A stretch of 64,000 nucleotides of DNA from positions 124,001 through 188,000 of the forward strand of contig NZ_SACN01000002.1 of assembly GCF_004005865.1 (NCBI RefSeq). Direction: 5' to 3'. The notes beneath the pieces were generated by a model. The model made no database searches. It was not told the origin of the DNA and saw only the letters and a program-made list of their open reading frames with translations. A program made the translations under genes and the position numbers. This DNA is from Sphingomonas crocodyli. GTDB taxonomy: Bacteria > Pseudomonadota > Alphaproteobacteria > Sphingomonadales > Sphingomonadaceae. Below, one piece after another: positions 1 to 11,276 of the stretch; the stretch's first letter is position 1; each line of letters starts with the position of its first letter.

Positions 1-2704
1 GCGCCGCGATCTTGGCGACGGGGGTGCCGATCGCCTTGGCGACGAAGGGCACGGTGCGGCTGGCGCGCGGATTGACCTCGATCAGATAGACCTTGCCGTC
101 CTTCACCGCGAACTGGACGTTCATCAGGCCGCGGACCATCAGCGCGCGGGCCATTGCATCGGCCTGGCGCTTGATCTCGTCGATGATGTCGGTGGGCAGC
201 GAATAGGGGGGCAGGGTGCACGCGCTGTCGCCCGAATGGACGCCTGCTTCCTCGATATGCTGCATCACGCCTGCGATCACGACATCGTCGCCATCGCAGA
301 TCGCATCGAGATCGACCTCGATCGCGTCGCGCAGATATTGGTCGATCAGCACGGGCGAGTCGCCCGACACCAGCACAGCGGTGGTGATATACTGCTCCAG
401 CTGCGCGGGATCCTCGACGATCTCCATCGCGCGGCCGCCCAGCACGTAAGACGGGCGCATGAGGACCGGATAGCCGACCCGTTCGGCGACGCTCAGCGCC
501 TCTTCGCGGCTGCGCGCGATGCCGTTGCGCGGCTGATGCAGGCCCAGATCGGAGACGAGCGCGGCGAAACGCTCGCGATCCTCGGCCAGATCGATCGCGT
601 CGGGCGAGGTGCCCAGGATCGGGATGCCCGCATCCTCCAGCTCCTGCGCGAGCTTGAGCGGCGTTTGCCCGCCGAACTGGACGATGACGCCCTTCAGCGT
701 GCCGTTCGACATCTCGACATGCAGGATTTCCAGCACGTCCTCGGCGGTCAGCGGCTCGAAATAGAGGCGGTCCGACGTGTCGTAATCGGTCGAGACGGTC
801 TCGGGATTGCAGTTGACCATGATCGTCTCATAGCCCGCCTCGGCCAGCGCGAAGCAGGCGTGGACGCAGCAATAGTCGAACTCGATCCCCTGACCGATCC
901 GGTTGGGGCCGCCGCCAAGGATCACGATCTTTTCGCGGTCGGTCGGGTTGCTCTCGCACTCGGGCTCGCCGAAGCTTGGCGCTTCGTAGGTCGAATACAT
1001 GTAGGGCGTCTTGGCCTCGAACTCGGCCGCGCAGGTGTCGATCCGCTTGAAGACCGGGCGGACGCCCAGCTTGTGGCGATGCGCGCGCACCTCCTTCTCG
1101 GTGATGCCGCCGGTCATGGCCTTGAGCGCATCATGGACGATGCCGCCGCCGCGCGCCTGCCCGGTCGCATTGCCGGCAAGGTTGGCCGACTGGAGCGCCA
1201 GCCAGGCGAGCCGCTTGTCGGAGAAGCCCATCGCCTTGAGCTTACGCATGCCATCGGCATCGTTGGGCAGGCCGTCACGGCACGCACTCTCCTCGGCCGC
1301 GACGATCTCGGCGAGGCGATCGAGGAACCACGGTTCGAACTTGGCGATCTTGTGGATTTCGTCGACGGTAAGACCTTCGCGCAGAGCCTGCGCGGCGATC
1401 AGCAGGCGATCCGGCGTCGCGCGGGCCAGCTCGGCCTCGATGCGCGACTTGGGGGCGCCCTTCAGCTCGTCGACTACGTTGAAGCCGACGAGGCCGGTTT
1501 CGAGGCCGCGCAGCGCCTTCTGCATCGATTCGTGGATGTTGCGGCCGATCGCCATCGTCTCGCCGACCGACTTCATCGCGGTGTGGAGCAGCGGCTCGGC
1601 GCCCTTGAACTTTTCGAAGGCGAAGCGCGGAATCTTCGTGACCACGTAATCGATGGTCGGTTCGAACGACGCCGGGGTTGCGCCCGTAATGTCGTTCATG
1701 ATCTCGTCGAGCGTGTAGCCGACCGCGAGCTTCGCGGCGACGCTGGCGATCGGGAAGCCGGTCGCCTTCGATGCGAGCGCCGAGGAGCGCGACACGCGCG
1801 GATTCATCTCGATCACGACCAGACGGCCGTCGGCGGGGTTCACCGCGAACTGGACGTTCGAACCGCCCGTCTCGACGCCGATCTCACGCAGCACCGCGAT
1901 GCTCGCGTTGCGCATGATCTGATATTCTTTGTCGGTCAGCGTCAGCGCGGGCGCGACGGTGATCGAATCGCCCGTATGGACGCCCATCGGATCGACATTC
2001 TCGATCGAACAGATGATGATGGCGTTGTCAGCGCGATCGCGCACGACCTCCATCTCATATTCCTTCCAGCCGAGCACTGATTCCTCGATCAGCACTTCGG
2101 TGGTCGGGCTGGCATCGAGACCGCCGGTCACGATGCGGATGAACTCGTCCTTGTTATAGGCGATGCCGCCGCCGGTGCCGCCCATCGTGAAGCTGGGGCG
2201 GATGATGGTGGGCAGCCCCACGAAATCGAGCGCGCGCAGCGCCTCCTCGACCGTGTGGGCGACTTCGGAACGCGGGCTTTCGAGGCCGATCTTGTCCATC
2301 GCCTGACGGAACTTCAGCCGGTCCTCGGCCTTGTCGATCGCCTCGGCGTCCGCGCCGATCATCTGGCAGCCATATTTTTCCAGCGTGCCGTCGTTGAACA
2401 GCGCGAGCGCGGTGTTCAGCGCGGTCTGCCCGCCCATCGTCGGCAGGACGGCGTCGGGCCGTTCCTTCTCGATGATCTTGGCGACGATCTCGGGCGTGAT
2501 CGGCTCGACATAGGTCGCGTCGGCCATGTCCGGATCGGTCATGATCGTCGCGGGGTTCGAGTTGACGAGGATGATGCGATAGCCCTCCTCGCGCAGCGCC
2601 TTGCACGCCTGCGTCCCCGAATAATCGAACTCGCACGCCTGCCCGATGACGATCGGACCGGCACCGATGATGAGGATGGAGGAGATGTCAGTGCGTTTGG
2701 GCAT
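1..2704 (-). CDS. carB: Carbamoyl-phosphate synthase large subunit, 3' end outside window
   Basis: This is the large subunit that makes carbamoyl phosphate from ammonia, bicarbonate and two ATP, feeding arginine and pyrimidine synthesis with the CarA glutaminase. About 901 codons are present of the roughly 1,100 usual for the family. The protein opens [20 protein letters not shown], followed by [14 protein letters not shown] and a glycine-rich [15 protein letters not shown]-grasp loop. At the window edge it still reads through the second ATP-grasp half ([17 protein letters not shown]), so the stop lies beyond base 1. Its ATG overlaps the stop codon of the small gene upstream by one base, which suggests translational coupling in one operon with carA. 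Confidence 0.97.
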   Translation of the reverse strand, partial: MPKRTDISSILIIGAGPIVIGQACEFDYSGTQACKALREEGYRIILVNSNPATIMTDPDMADATYVEPITPEIVAKIIEKERPDAVLPTMGGQTALNTALALFNDGTLEKYGCQMIGADAEAIDKAEDRLKFRQAMDKIGLESPRSEVAHTVEEALRALDFVGLPTIIRPSFTMGGTGGGIAYNKDEFIRIVTGGLDASPTTEVLIEESVLGWKEYEMEVVRDRADNAIIICSIENVDPMGVHTGDSITVAPALTLTDKEYQIMRNASIAVLREIGVETGGSNVQFAVNPADGRLVVIEMNPRVSRSSALASKATGFPIASVAAKLAVGYTLDEIMNDITGATPASFEPTIDYVVTKIPRFAFEKFKGAEPLLHTAMKSVGETMAIGRNIHESMQKALRGLETGLVGFNVVDELKGAPKSRIEAELARATPDRLLIAAQALREGLTVDEIHKIAKFEPWFLDRLAEIVAAEESACRDGLPNDADGMRKLKAMGFSDKRLAWLALQSANLAGNATGQARGGGIVHDALKAMTGGITEKEVRAHRHKLGVRPVFKRIDTCAAEFEAKTPYMYSTYEAPSFGEPECESNPTDREKIVILGGGPNRIGQGIEFDYCCVHACFALAEAGYETIMVNCNPETVSTDYDTSDRLYFEPLTAEDVLEILHVEMSNGTLKGVIVQFGGQTPLKLAQELEDAGIPILGTSPDAIDLAEDRERFAALVSDLGLHQPRNGIARSREEALSVAERVGYPVLMRPSYVLGGRAMEIVEDPAQLEQYITTAVLVSGDSPVLIDQYLRDAIEVDLDAICDGDDVVIAGVMQHIEEAGVHSGDSACTLPPYSLPTDIIDEIKRQADAMARALMVRGLMNVQFAVKDGKVYLIEVNPRASRTVPFVAKAIGTPVAKIAA

Positions 2705-2928
2705 TAGAAGTGCTTGCCTGCGATTTCGCTCAGTTTCTTGAATGCAGCTTCGGAGAGCCGCAGACTCTGAGAGGTTTTTCCGGGGATGGCTCGATCCTTC
2801 GAGCCGTACGTGTCGATCTGAACAAACTTCTCGCCATCGCATTCCACGAGGCTCACCGTCGCTTCGACCTCTGAATGGCTAGTGATCCGGTCGAGATCCT
2901 TAATCTCAAAATCGCGGACAACTGCCAT
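2704..2928 (-). CDS. Small hypothetical protein inserted between carA and carB
   Basis: The gene encodes 74 residues, starting [15 protein letters not shown] and ending [11 protein letters not shown]. It starts one base after the carA stop and its stop overlaps the carB start, so it is embedded in the carAB operon. The sequence has a charged N-terminus and a central [19 protein letters not shown] stretch with beta-strand character. It has no signal peptide or membrane segment. It resembles short stand-alone proteins sometimes mis-annotated as methionyl-tRNA formyltransferase, but I cannot name a function. Its base composition is visibly lower in GC than carA and carB, which hints at a later insertion. 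It may be a foreign gene that uses operon transcription. Confidence 0.75.
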   Translation of the reverse strand: MAVVRDFEIKDLDRITSHSEVEATVSLVECDGEKFVQIDTYGSKDRAIPGKTSQSLRLSEAAFKKLSEIAGKHF

Positions 2929-2929
2929 C

Positions 2930-4114
2930 TCAAGCCCTCGTCGGTTGACGAAGCTGCCCCACGAACTGCTCGAACAGATAGTGGCTGTCCTGCGGGCCGG
3001 GGCTGGCTTCGGGGTGGTATTGGACGCTGAAGGCTGGTTTGTCGGTGAGGCGCAAGCCCGCGAGGCTGCCGTCGAACAGCGAGATGTGGGTCGCCTCGGC
3101 ATTCGCGGGCAGGCTGTCGGTGTCGACCGCGAAGCCGTGGTTCATCGACGTGATCTCGACCCGGCCGTCATCGGTGCGCTTGACCGGGTGGTTCGCGCCG
3201 CGATGGCCCTGGTGCATCTTGAAGGTCTTGGCGCCCACGGCGAGGCCGAGCATCTGGTGGCCAAGGCAGATGCCGAACAGCGGCTTGCCGACCTCGAGCA
3301 GCTTCTTGATCACCGGCACCGCATATTCGCCGGTCGCAGCCGGGTCGCCCGGGCCGTTCGACAGGAACACGCCGTCGGGATTGTGCGCCATCACGTCGTC
3401 GAAGGTTGCGGTCGCGGGGACCACCGTCACCCGCGCGCCGGCGGCGACGAGGTTGCGCAGGATGTTGCGCTTCAGGCCGTAGTCGATCGCGACGACATGC
3501 GGCGCATCCGGCCCCGCGGCGTCGACATCATAGCCCTGGCCGAGCGTCCAGAGACCATCGCGCCACTGATAGCTTTGCGTCGCCGAAACGTCCTTCGCCA
3601 GATCCATGCCTTCGAGGCCGGGCCAGCTCTTGGCCTTGTCGATCAGCGCGGCAACGTCGAACTCGCCCTTGGCATTATGCGCGATCACGCCGTTGGGCGC
3701 GCCGCCGATGCGGATCGCGCGGGTCAGCGCGCGGGTGTCGACGCCCGAAATGCCGATGCGCCCGTTCGCCTTCAACCAGGCGTCGAGATGCTGGGTGTTC
3801 CGGAAGTTCGCCGGATCGGTCACGTCCTCGCGCACGATCATGCCCAGCGCGTGGGGGTTGATCGCCTCGATATCCTCGGGGTTGGTGCCGACATTGCCGA
3901 TATGCGGGAAGGTGAAGGCGATGATCTGCCCGGCATAAGACGGGTCGGTCATGACCTCCTGATAGCCGGTCATCGCGGTGTTGAAGCACACCTCACCCAC
4001 CGCATCGCCCTCGGCGCCGAAGCCGCGGCCCCAAATGACGGTCCCGTCGCCTAGAACCAATACGCCGGTGGCACCCTTGGGTGGTGTCAGACGCGCGTGA
4101 TCGGTTTCGGCCAC
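2930..4114 (-). CDS. carA: Carbamoyl-phosphate synthase small (glutaminase) subunit
   Basis: CarA hydrolyses glutamine and channels ammonia to CarB. I chose a GTG start at 4114 because AAGGAG sits six bases upstream; the longer reading from 4150 has no such site. The resulting 394 residues match the family. The N-terminal CPSase domain contains CFNTAMTGYQEVMTDPSYAG. The C-terminal class I amidotransferase domain carries the catalytic triad: Cys283 in LFGICLGHQM, and His367 and Glu369 in VQYHPEASPG. It is first in the carA-small gene-carB operon and is divergent from the yqeY gene, so a promoter should lie in 4115-4251. Confidence 0.96.
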   Translation of the reverse strand: MAETDHARLTPPKGATGVLVLGDGTVIWGRGFGAEGDAVGEVCFNTAMTGYQEVMTDPSYAGQIIAFTFPHIGNVGTNPEDIEAINPHALGMIVREDVTDPANFRNTQHLDAWLKANGRIGISGVDTRALTRAIRIGGAPNGVIAHNAKGEFDVAALIDKAKSWPGLEGMDLAKDVSATQSYQWRDGLWTLGQGYDVDAAGPDAPHVVAIDYGLKRNILRNLVAAGARVTVVPATATFDDVMAHNPDGVFLSNGPGDPAATGEYAVPVIKKLLEVGKPLFGICLGHQMLGLAVGAKTFKMHQGHRGANHPVKRTDDGRVEITSMNHGFAVDTDSLPANAEATHISLFDGSLAGLRLTDKPAFSVQYHPEASPGPQDSHYLFEQFVGQLRQPTRA

Positions 4115-4251
4115 TTTGGGCTCCTTTTGTTGGGGTCGGCGGGCGGGCAAACGGCGGCGTAACTAGGTGGGGGATCGGGGCGGGTCAATTCTATTAAAAT
4201 GCGGCCAAACGTGCTAGCGGTCCCGCTTTACGATCCTGAACAGGCATCCCC

Positions 4252-4704
4252 ATGATTCGAGACGATATCAAGACGGCGCTCGTCGCCGCGATGAAGGCGC
4301 GTGACGCGGGCGCAACGGCGGCGATCCGCCTGATCCAGTCGGCGATCAAGAATCGCGACATCGAACTGCGCACCGCGACGACGCAGCCCGACGATGATCT
4401 GCTCGTCACCGAAGTCCTGCAGAAGATGATCAAGCAGCGCCGCGAATCGATCGAGATGTTCGAAAAGGGCGGCCGCCAGGAACTCGCCGACGCCGAAGCG
4501 GCCGAAGTCGCGGTGATCGAACGCTTCCTCCCCGCCCAGATGTCCGAAGACGAAGCCAAGGCCGCGATCGACGCGATCGCGACCGAGCTTGGTGCGACGT
4601 CGGTCAAGGACATGGGCAGGGTGATGGCCGCGCTCAAGGAGCGGCATGCGGGCCAGATGGATATGGCGAAGGCCAGCGGCCTGGTGAAGGCGCGGCTGGG
4701 CTGA
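4252..4704 (+). CDS. GatB/YqeY domain protein
   Basis: A 150-residue soluble, helical protein starting MIRDDIKTALVAAMKARDAG. It matches the stand-alone YqeY family, which shares the tail domain of the GatB subunit of tRNA-dependent amidotransferase. Visible family marks are the TAAIRLIQSAIKNRDIELR helix, the ERFLPAQMSEDEAK segment and the C-terminal GRVMAALKERHAGQMDM. The precise role is unsettled; tRNA binding or aminoacyl-tRNA quality control has been proposed from the domain relation. It usually lies just upstream of dnaG-rpoD in alphaproteobacteria, as here, but in this window a DUF559 gene and two repeats separate it from dnaG. Confidence 0.9.
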   Translation: MIRDDIKTALVAAMKARDAGATAAIRLIQSAIKNRDIELRTATTQPDDDLLVTEVLQKMIKQRRESIEMFEKGGRQELADAEAAEVAVIERFLPAQMSEDEAKAAIDAIATELGATSVKDMGRVMAALKERHAGQMDMAKASGLVKARLG

Positions 4705-4713
4705 ACTTAATAG

Positions 4714-4751
4714 CCCCCTCCCTGACAAGGGAGGGGGTTGGGGGTGGGTCA
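4714..4751 (+). repeat. Left arm of inverted repeat flanking the DUF559 gene
   Basis: A 38-base element made of a CCCCCTCCCT/AGGGAGGGGG hairpin followed by a G-rich tail ending in GGGTGGGTCA. The reverse complement of the whole element, with a few mismatches, recurs at 5142-5180. It begins ten bases after the yqeY stop and can act as a terminator-like hairpin for yqeY. It is of the palindromic intergenic type common in proteobacteria. Confidence 0.85.
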
Positions 4752-4795
4752 TTCCGCGCAGAATAAACCCGAGACTTGCCGGCTTCGCCCGCGAC

Positions 4796-5185
4796 ATGCG
4801 GGCCGAACCCACGCCCTTCGAAGACCGGCTCTGGCAGCATTTGCGCGGATCGCGCCTGAACGATCTCAAATTCAGCCGCCAGATCGCGATCGGGGGCTTC
4901 ATCTGCGACTTCGTCTGCCGCAATCTTCGACTCGTGATCGAAGTGGACGGTGACACCCATGATGCCGCGCGCGATGCGGATCGGGACCATGCGCTCGGGC
5001 GGATGGGCTATCGGGTGCTGCGCGTCCGGAACGAGGATGTGGCGGGCAATCTCGATGGTGTGTTGAGGGCGATCGTTGAAGTGGCGGCGGGGCGGCCGAC
5101 GAAGGTGGAGTTGTTGGGGCGCGATACGCGCTCTTCCGGCGTGACCCACCCCCCGACCCCCTCCCTTGGCAGGGAGGGGGAGTAG
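4796..5185 (+). CDS. DUF559 (Vsr-like fold) protein ending inside a repeat
   Basis: The protein has 129 residues from ATG 4796. DUF559 proteins resemble very-short-patch-repair endonucleases. The conserved core is visible: EDRLWQHLRGSRLNDLKFSRQ, FICDFVCRNLRLVIEVDGDTH and YRVLRVRNEDV, with a putative acidic/His metal site at EVDGDTH. Upstream in-frame codons (RLAGFARDM) match the usual start of this family, so a non-ATG start farther upstream is possible. The last 15 or so residues (THPPTPSLGREGE) are encoded by the right repeat, which also supplies the stop. The gene is flanked by inverted repeats and sits between yqeY and dnaG. Its biological role is unknown. Confidence 0.8.
   Translation: MRAEPTPFEDRLWQHLRGSRLNDLKFSRQIAIGGFICDFVCRNLRLVIEVDGDTHDAARDADRDHALGRMGYRVLRVRNEDVAGNLDGVLRAIVEVAAGRPTKVELLGRDTRSSGVTHPPTPSLGREGE
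5142..5180 (-). repeat. Right arm of inverted repeat; supplies DUF559 tail and dnaG ribosome binding site
   Basis: This is the near-perfect reverse complement of the element at 4714-4751. It overlaps the DUF559 3' end. Its terminal AGGGAGG at 5171-5177 lies eight bases before the dnaG ATG, so the repeat seems to provide the Shine-Dalgarno sequence for primase. Confidence 0.85.
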
Positions 5186-6997
5186 ATGTCGCTCTCCCCC
5201 CAATTCCTCGACGAGATCCGCGCGCGCACGACGCTGTCGACCCTCATCGGCAAGTCGGTCAAACTCACCAAGGCCGGGCGCGAGTACAAAGCCTGCTGCC
5301 CGTTCCATAATGAGAAGTCGCCCAGCTTCTACGTCAACGACGACAAGGGCTTTTACCACTGCTTCGGCTGCGGCGCGCATGGCGATGCGATCCGTTTCCT
5401 GACTGAATCGCAGGGGCTGCCCTTCATCGATGCGGTCAAGGAACTGGTCGCCGCCGCGGGCATGGAGATGCCCGCACCCGATCCGCGCGCGGCCGAACGG
5501 CACGAGCGCGAACTCGGGCTGCACGAGGTGACGGCGGCGGCAGAGCGTTTCTTCATCGACCAGCTTGGCGGGATCGAGGGTGCCGAGGCGCGCGCCTATC
5601 TCAAGCGGCGCGGGATCGATGAGGGGCTGCAGAAGGCGTTCGGGATCGGCTTCGCCCCCGATTCGCGGGGCAAGCTCAAGGCCGCGCTCAAGCAGTTCGG
5701 TGACGGGCCGCTGGTCGAAACCGGCATGTTGATCTCGGTCGAGGGCAAGGAGCCGTATGATCGCTTCCGCGGCCGCGTGATGATTCCGATCCGCGATCAG
5801 CGCGGGCGGACAATCGCCTTCGGCGGGCGCATCCTCGACACCGGCGAGCCCAAATATCTGAACAGCCCGGAAACCCCCTTGTTCGACAAGGGGCGCAGCC
5901 TGTTCAACATCGATCGCGCCTCGCCCGCGTCACGCAAGTCCAACCGCGTCGTCGTGGTCGAAGGTTATATGGACGTGATCGCGCTGGCGAAGGCGGGGAT
6001 CGACGAAGCCGTCGCCCCGCTCGGCACCGCGCTGACCGAAGGGCAGATGGAGCGGCTCTGGCGCCTCGCCGACGCGCCGATCCTGTGCTTCGACGGCGAC
6101 AAGGCCGGGCAGAAGGCGGCGTTGCGCGCGGCCGAACGCGCGCTGCCGGTGATGGCCGTGGGCAAGACGCTGCGCTTCGCGCTGCTGCCCGCGGGCAAGG
6201 ATCCCGACGATGTCGTCAAGGAAGGCGGCCGCGCTGCGATCGAGACGATTCTCTCCGCGCCAAAGCCGCTGATGCGCCTGCTCTACGATTCGCAGGTGTC
6301 GGCGATCGATGCGACCAATCCGGAGGAGCGCGCCGGCGTCCGTCACCATCTCAACACGCTGGCGGGCAGCTTCGCCGACAAATTGCTGCAGGACGAATAT
6401 CGCCGCAGCTTCAACGATCTGTTCTTCGACGATTTCGGCTGGAAGAAGCGCGATCGCGAAGCGGTGGGGGAGGCGGTGCGCCTGTCCGGTCCGCGCGGCG
6501 ATATCCGGCTCTATCACAGCCTCGCACGCTCTGCGCTCTACGGCTTCTTCCGATTCCCGCGCCTGATCGTCGATTCGGCGGACGCGCTCTACCGGGTCGA
6601 TTTCGGCGACGATCTGTTGAAACAGTGGCGCGATCGCATCGTAAATGCGGTGATCGACAGGCCAGAGCTTGAATATGACGGCGTAAAATCCATATTGGAG
6701 GCCAGCGACCTCGCCAAGGCGCTCCAACACGATATGCGACGGGACCTGCGCTTCCCGTGGATCATCGATCCGAATGGCGCGACAGATCGGTTGACCACGC
6801 TGGTCCGGTTCCTTGTCGAGGAGCAGGAGCTGGCGGCGGAGCTTGATCGATTGAATCGGCGGGCCATCGAAGATACAGGCCTCGATGACTATGCTATAAT
6901 CGAAGAGTTGCGCGCCGAAATCCGGCATCGAATGCAACTTCTTCGGGAACACGGATATCAACTCGGCTCGGGCGAGCCGGCGGCGGCGAACGGATAA
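5186..6997 (+). CDS. dnaG: DNA primase
   Basis: Synthesises RNA primers at the replication fork with DnaB helicase. It has 603 residues, normal for the family. The N-terminal CHC2 zinc finger is intact (Cys38, His41, Cys59, Cys62 in [10 protein letters not shown] and [11 protein letters not shown]). The TOPRIM core follows, with [13 protein letters not shown] near residue 250-262 and [11 protein letters not shown] near 301. The C-terminal third is the variable helicase-interaction region. ATG 5186 directly follows the DUF559 stop codon, and its likely ribosome binding site is in the repeat. rpoD starts two bases after the stop, giving the classic dnaG-rpoD pair. Confidence 0.97.
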   Translation: MSLSPQFLDEIRARTTLSTLIGKSVKLTKAGREYKACCPFHNEKSPSFYVNDDKGFYHCFGCGAHGDAIRFLTESQGLPFIDAVKELVAAAGMEMPAPDPRAAERHERELGLHEVTAAAERFFIDQLGGIEGAEARAYLKRRGIDEGLQKAFGIGFAPDSRGKLKAALKQFGDGPLVETGMLISVEGKEPYDRFRGRVMIPIRDQRGRTIAFGGRILDTGEPKYLNSPETPLFDKGRSLFNIDRASPASRKSNRVVVVEGYMDVIALAKAGIDEAVAPLGTALTEGQMERLWRLADAPILCFDGDKAGQKAALRAAERALPVMAVGKTLRFALLPAGKDPDDVVKEGGRAAIETILSAPKPLMRLLYDSQVSAIDATNPEERAGVRHHLNTLAGSFADKLLQDEYRRSFNDLFFDDFGWKKRDREAVGEAVRLSGPRGDIRLYHSLARSALYGFFRFPRLIVDSADALYRVDFGDDLLKQWRDRIVNAVIDRPELEYDGVKSILEASDLAKALQHDMRRDLRFPWIIDPNGATDRLTTLVRFLVEEQELAAELDRLNRRAIEDTGLDDYAIIEELRAEIRHRMQLLREHGYQLGSGEPAAANG

Positions 6998-6999
6998 CA

Positions 7000-9030
<2,031 letters not shown>

Positions 9031-9037
9031 GTCTCAA

Positions 9038-9063
9038 AGCCCCGCTCCGGCGGGGCTTTTTCT
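9038..9063 (+). terminator. Rho-independent terminator after rpoD
   Basis: A seven-base-pair GC-rich stem (AGCCCCG / CGGGGCT) is followed by TTTTTCTT. It begins seven bases after the rpoD stop and lies between convergent rpoD and metW, so it ends the dnaG-rpoD transcript. Confidence 0.92.
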
Positions 9064-9071
9064 TGGAAGCC

Positions 9072-9659
9072 TCAGCGGCTCAGCAGAAAAACCGCCTGCT
9101 CTGCCCGCAGGTTCGCCGCCGCCGCGCCGCGGCGGCGGTCGCCGGTCAGGAACCAGGCGTTTTCCACCGTGATCCCGCGTTCGGCGACGAAGGCGCGGAA
9201 ATCCTCGATCGTCAGCTGGTGGATATTCTCGGTCTCGTACCAGCTGACCGGCAAAGCCGCCGTCACCGGCATCCGGCCGCTCCACATCAGCGACCAGCGC
9301 ACGCGCCAATAAGCGAAGTTGGGGAAGGAGACGAAGGCGCGCCGGCCGATGCGCAGCAGATCGTCGAGCACGCGATCGGGCGAGCGCGCGGTCTGGAGCG
9401 TCTGGCTCAGGATCGCATAGTCGTAGGTGTCGTCGGGATAATTGATCAGGTCGGTATCGGCATCGCCCTGGATCACGGAGAGGCCACGCGCGACCGCCGC
9501 GCTGACGTTCGCGCCGTCGATCTCGATCCCGCGCGCGTCGCATCCCTTGGCATCGCGCAGCACCGCCATCAGCTCGCCGTCGCCGCAGCCGATGTCGAGC
9601 ACGCGCGATCCGCCCGCGACATTGTTCGCGATGATCGCAAGGTCGGGGCGCAGGCTCAT
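9072..9659 (-). CDS. metW: Methionine biosynthesis protein MetW (SAM-methyltransferase fold)
   Basis: A 195-residue protein of the MetW family, usually encoded with metX and needed with it for the homoserine acylation step in many proteobacteria. The SAM-binding glycine loop VLDIGCGDGELM is near residues 20-31. Family-typical motifs are YDYAILSQTLQT, FVSFPNFAYWRVRWSLMWSG and SWYETENIHQLTIEDFRAF. Its ATG overlaps the stop of the upstream GNAT gene as ATGA, so it is the last gene of a coupled metX-GNAT-metW operon. The start follows from this overlap. Confidence 0.95.
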   Translation of the reverse strand: MSLRPDLAIIANNVAGGSRVLDIGCGDGELMAVLRDAKGCDARGIEIDGANVSAAVARGLSVIQGDADTDLINYPDDTYDYAILSQTLQTARSPDRVLDDLLRIGRRAFVSFPNFAYWRVRWSLMWSGRMPVTAALPVSWYETENIHQLTIEDFRAFVAERGITVENAWFLTGDRRRGAAAANLRAEQAVFLLSR

Positions 9660-10096
9660 GTCATTGCCTTCAGCGAAGCGGCGAAATCGGGCGAGAGCCG
9701 CTCCATATAATTTTGCGGGCGGATCGGCGCGTGGAAGCCCAGCGGCTCATAGACGCCATGCGCATCTTTGGTGACGAGGCCGATGCGGCGCAGATCGGCA
9801 TAATCGGGATGCTCGACGAACCAGCGGACCATGTGCCGGCCGAGGCCCTGTCCGCGCTCGCTTTCTTCGATCCACACGTCGGCGATCCAGCCGAAGGTCG
9901 CGCGATCGGTGACCATCCGCGCATAGCCAATCTGCTCGACCCCACGATAGGCGCCCAGGCAGTGCGATCCTGCGGCGGCCTTCTCGACCAGCTCGCGCTC
10001 GATCCCCGGCGACCAGTAGCTCGATGCGAGCCACGCATGAATCCGGTCGAACTGGAGCCGCGCGGGATCGTCCGAGAGGAGGATGTTCTCGCTCAT
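9656..10096 (-). CDS. GNAT family N-acetyltransferase in the metX-metW operon
   Basis: A 146-residue acetyltransferase. The acetyl-CoA loop is visible as [16 protein letters not shown], preceded by the beta-strand WIADVWI. The ending [18 protein letters not shown] is typical of small stand-alone GNATs. The substrate is unknown. ATG 10096 overlaps the metX stop (ATGA), and its own stop overlaps the metW start in the same way, so it is translated within the methionine operon. Insertion of a GNAT between metX and metW is not the textbook order. Confidence 0.88.
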   Translation of the reverse strand: MSENILLSDDPARLQFDRIHAWLASSYWSPGIERELVEKAAAGSHCLGAYRGVEQIGYARMVTDRATFGWIADVWIEESERGQGLGRHMVRWFVEHPDYADLRRIGLVTKDAHGVYEPLGFHAPIRPQNYMERLSPDFAASLKAMT

Positions 10097-11208
10097 TCGC
10101 CGGCCCTCAGGAAGCCGTCGACCACGCGGTTGAGTTCGGGCACGTCGAGCAGGAAGGCGTCGTGGCCGAAGGGCGAGGAGAGTTCGACGAAGCTCACCGC
10201 CGCGCCTGCCGCATTGAGCGCATGAACCACGGCGCGCGATTCCGATGTCGGATAGAGCCAGTCGGTGTCGAAGCTCACCACGCAGAAGCGCGTGTTCGTT
10301 CCCCGGAAGGCGTTGGCGAGCAGGCCGCCATGCTCCTCGGCCAGATCGAAATAATCCATCGCGCGGGTGATGTAGAGGTAGGAATTGGCATCGAAGCGAT
10401 CGACGAAACTGATCCCCTGATGTCGCAGATAGGATTCGATCTGGAAGTCGGCATCGAAGCCGAAGCTCTTGGCGTCGCGCTTCTGGAGGCGGCGGCCGAA
10501 TTTCTCGGTCAACCCCGCTTCGGACAGATAGGTGATGTGCGCCGCCATCCGCGCGACGGCCAGGCCGGCGGCGGGGGGCTTCCCATCGGCATAATAATCG
10601 CCGCCGCGCCATTGCGGATCGGCCATGATTGCCTGCCGCCCGACCTCGTGGAATGCGATGTTCTGCGCACTGTGCCGCGCTGCCGATGCGATGACGACGG
10701 CGCTGCGCACGCGATCGGGATAGGTCGCCGCCCATTCGAGCACCTGCATCCCGCCCATCGATCCGCCGACCACGGCCTCCAGCGTGCCGATGCCGAGGTG
10801 ATCGACCAGCATCGCCTGCGCGCGGACCATGTCGCGGATCGTGATGACCGGGAAGCGCATCGCATAAGGCGCGCCGCTGGGGTCTTTCGACGCGGGGCCG
10901 GAGGAGCCGAGGCAGGAACCCAGCACGTTCGAACAGATGATGAAGTGCCGCGCCGGATCGATCGGCTTGCCCGCGCCGACCATGCGGGTCCACCAGCCGG
11001 GCTTGCCGGTGATCGGGTGGGTCGATGCGACATGATGATCGCCGGTCAGCGCGTGGCAGATCAGGATCGCGTTCGATCCGTCGGCGTTCAGCGTGCCATA
11101 GGTTTCGTAGGCGATCTCGACCGGCGACAGCTGTGCGCCGCCATCCAGCGCCAGCGGGCCGGGCAGCGAGACGGTGCGGGCTAGGCCGAAGCGGACGTCG
11201 TCGGACAT
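10093..11208 (-). CDS. metX: Homoserine O-acyltransferase MetX
   Basis: Acylates L-homoserine as the first committed step of methionine synthesis. It is a 371-residue alpha/beta hydrolase with nucleophile Ser150 in [14 protein letters not shown]. Asp and His of the triad are in [14 protein letters not shown] and [12 protein letters not shown]. The N-terminal [12 protein letters not shown] and [13 protein letters not shown] are family signatures. Sequence alone does not settle acetyl-CoA versus succinyl-CoA as donor, because MetX proteins can use either. It leads the metX-GNAT-metW operon and is divergent from hisC. Confidence 0.95.
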   Translation of the reverse strand: MSDDVRFGLARTVSLPGPLALDGGAQLSPVEIAYETYGTLNADGSNAILICHALTGDHHVASTHPITGKPGWWTRMVGAGKPIDPARHFIICSNVLGSCLGSSGPASKDPSGAPYAMRFPVITIRDMVRAQAMLVDHLGIGTLEAVVGGSMGGMQVLEWAATYPDRVRSAVVIASAARHSAQNIAFHEVGRQAIMADPQWRGGDYYADGKPPAAGLAVARMAAHITYLSEAGLTEKFGRRLQKRDAKSFGFDADFQIESYLRHQGISFVDRFDANSYLYITRAMDYFDLAEEHGGLLANAFRGTNTRFCVVSFDTDWLYPTSESRAVVHALNAAGAAVSFVELSSPFGHDAFLLDVPELNRVVDGFLRAGE

Positions 11209-11276
11209 GGGAAGCGGGGGCTATGACCCGCCCGCCGCCTTGTCAATCGGGACAGGGCCGCATAGAGCGCCGAGCC

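Noticed and set aside
236..2080. 614-codon open frame on the plus strand
   Set aside because: It lies opposite carB in the third-position-rich frame of a high-GC gene and resembles no family; carB is certain.
11025..11276. Upstream extension of hisC to 11025
   Set aside because: The extra 84 residues overlap the divergent metX gene and are Arg-rich; the family start is ATG 11277.
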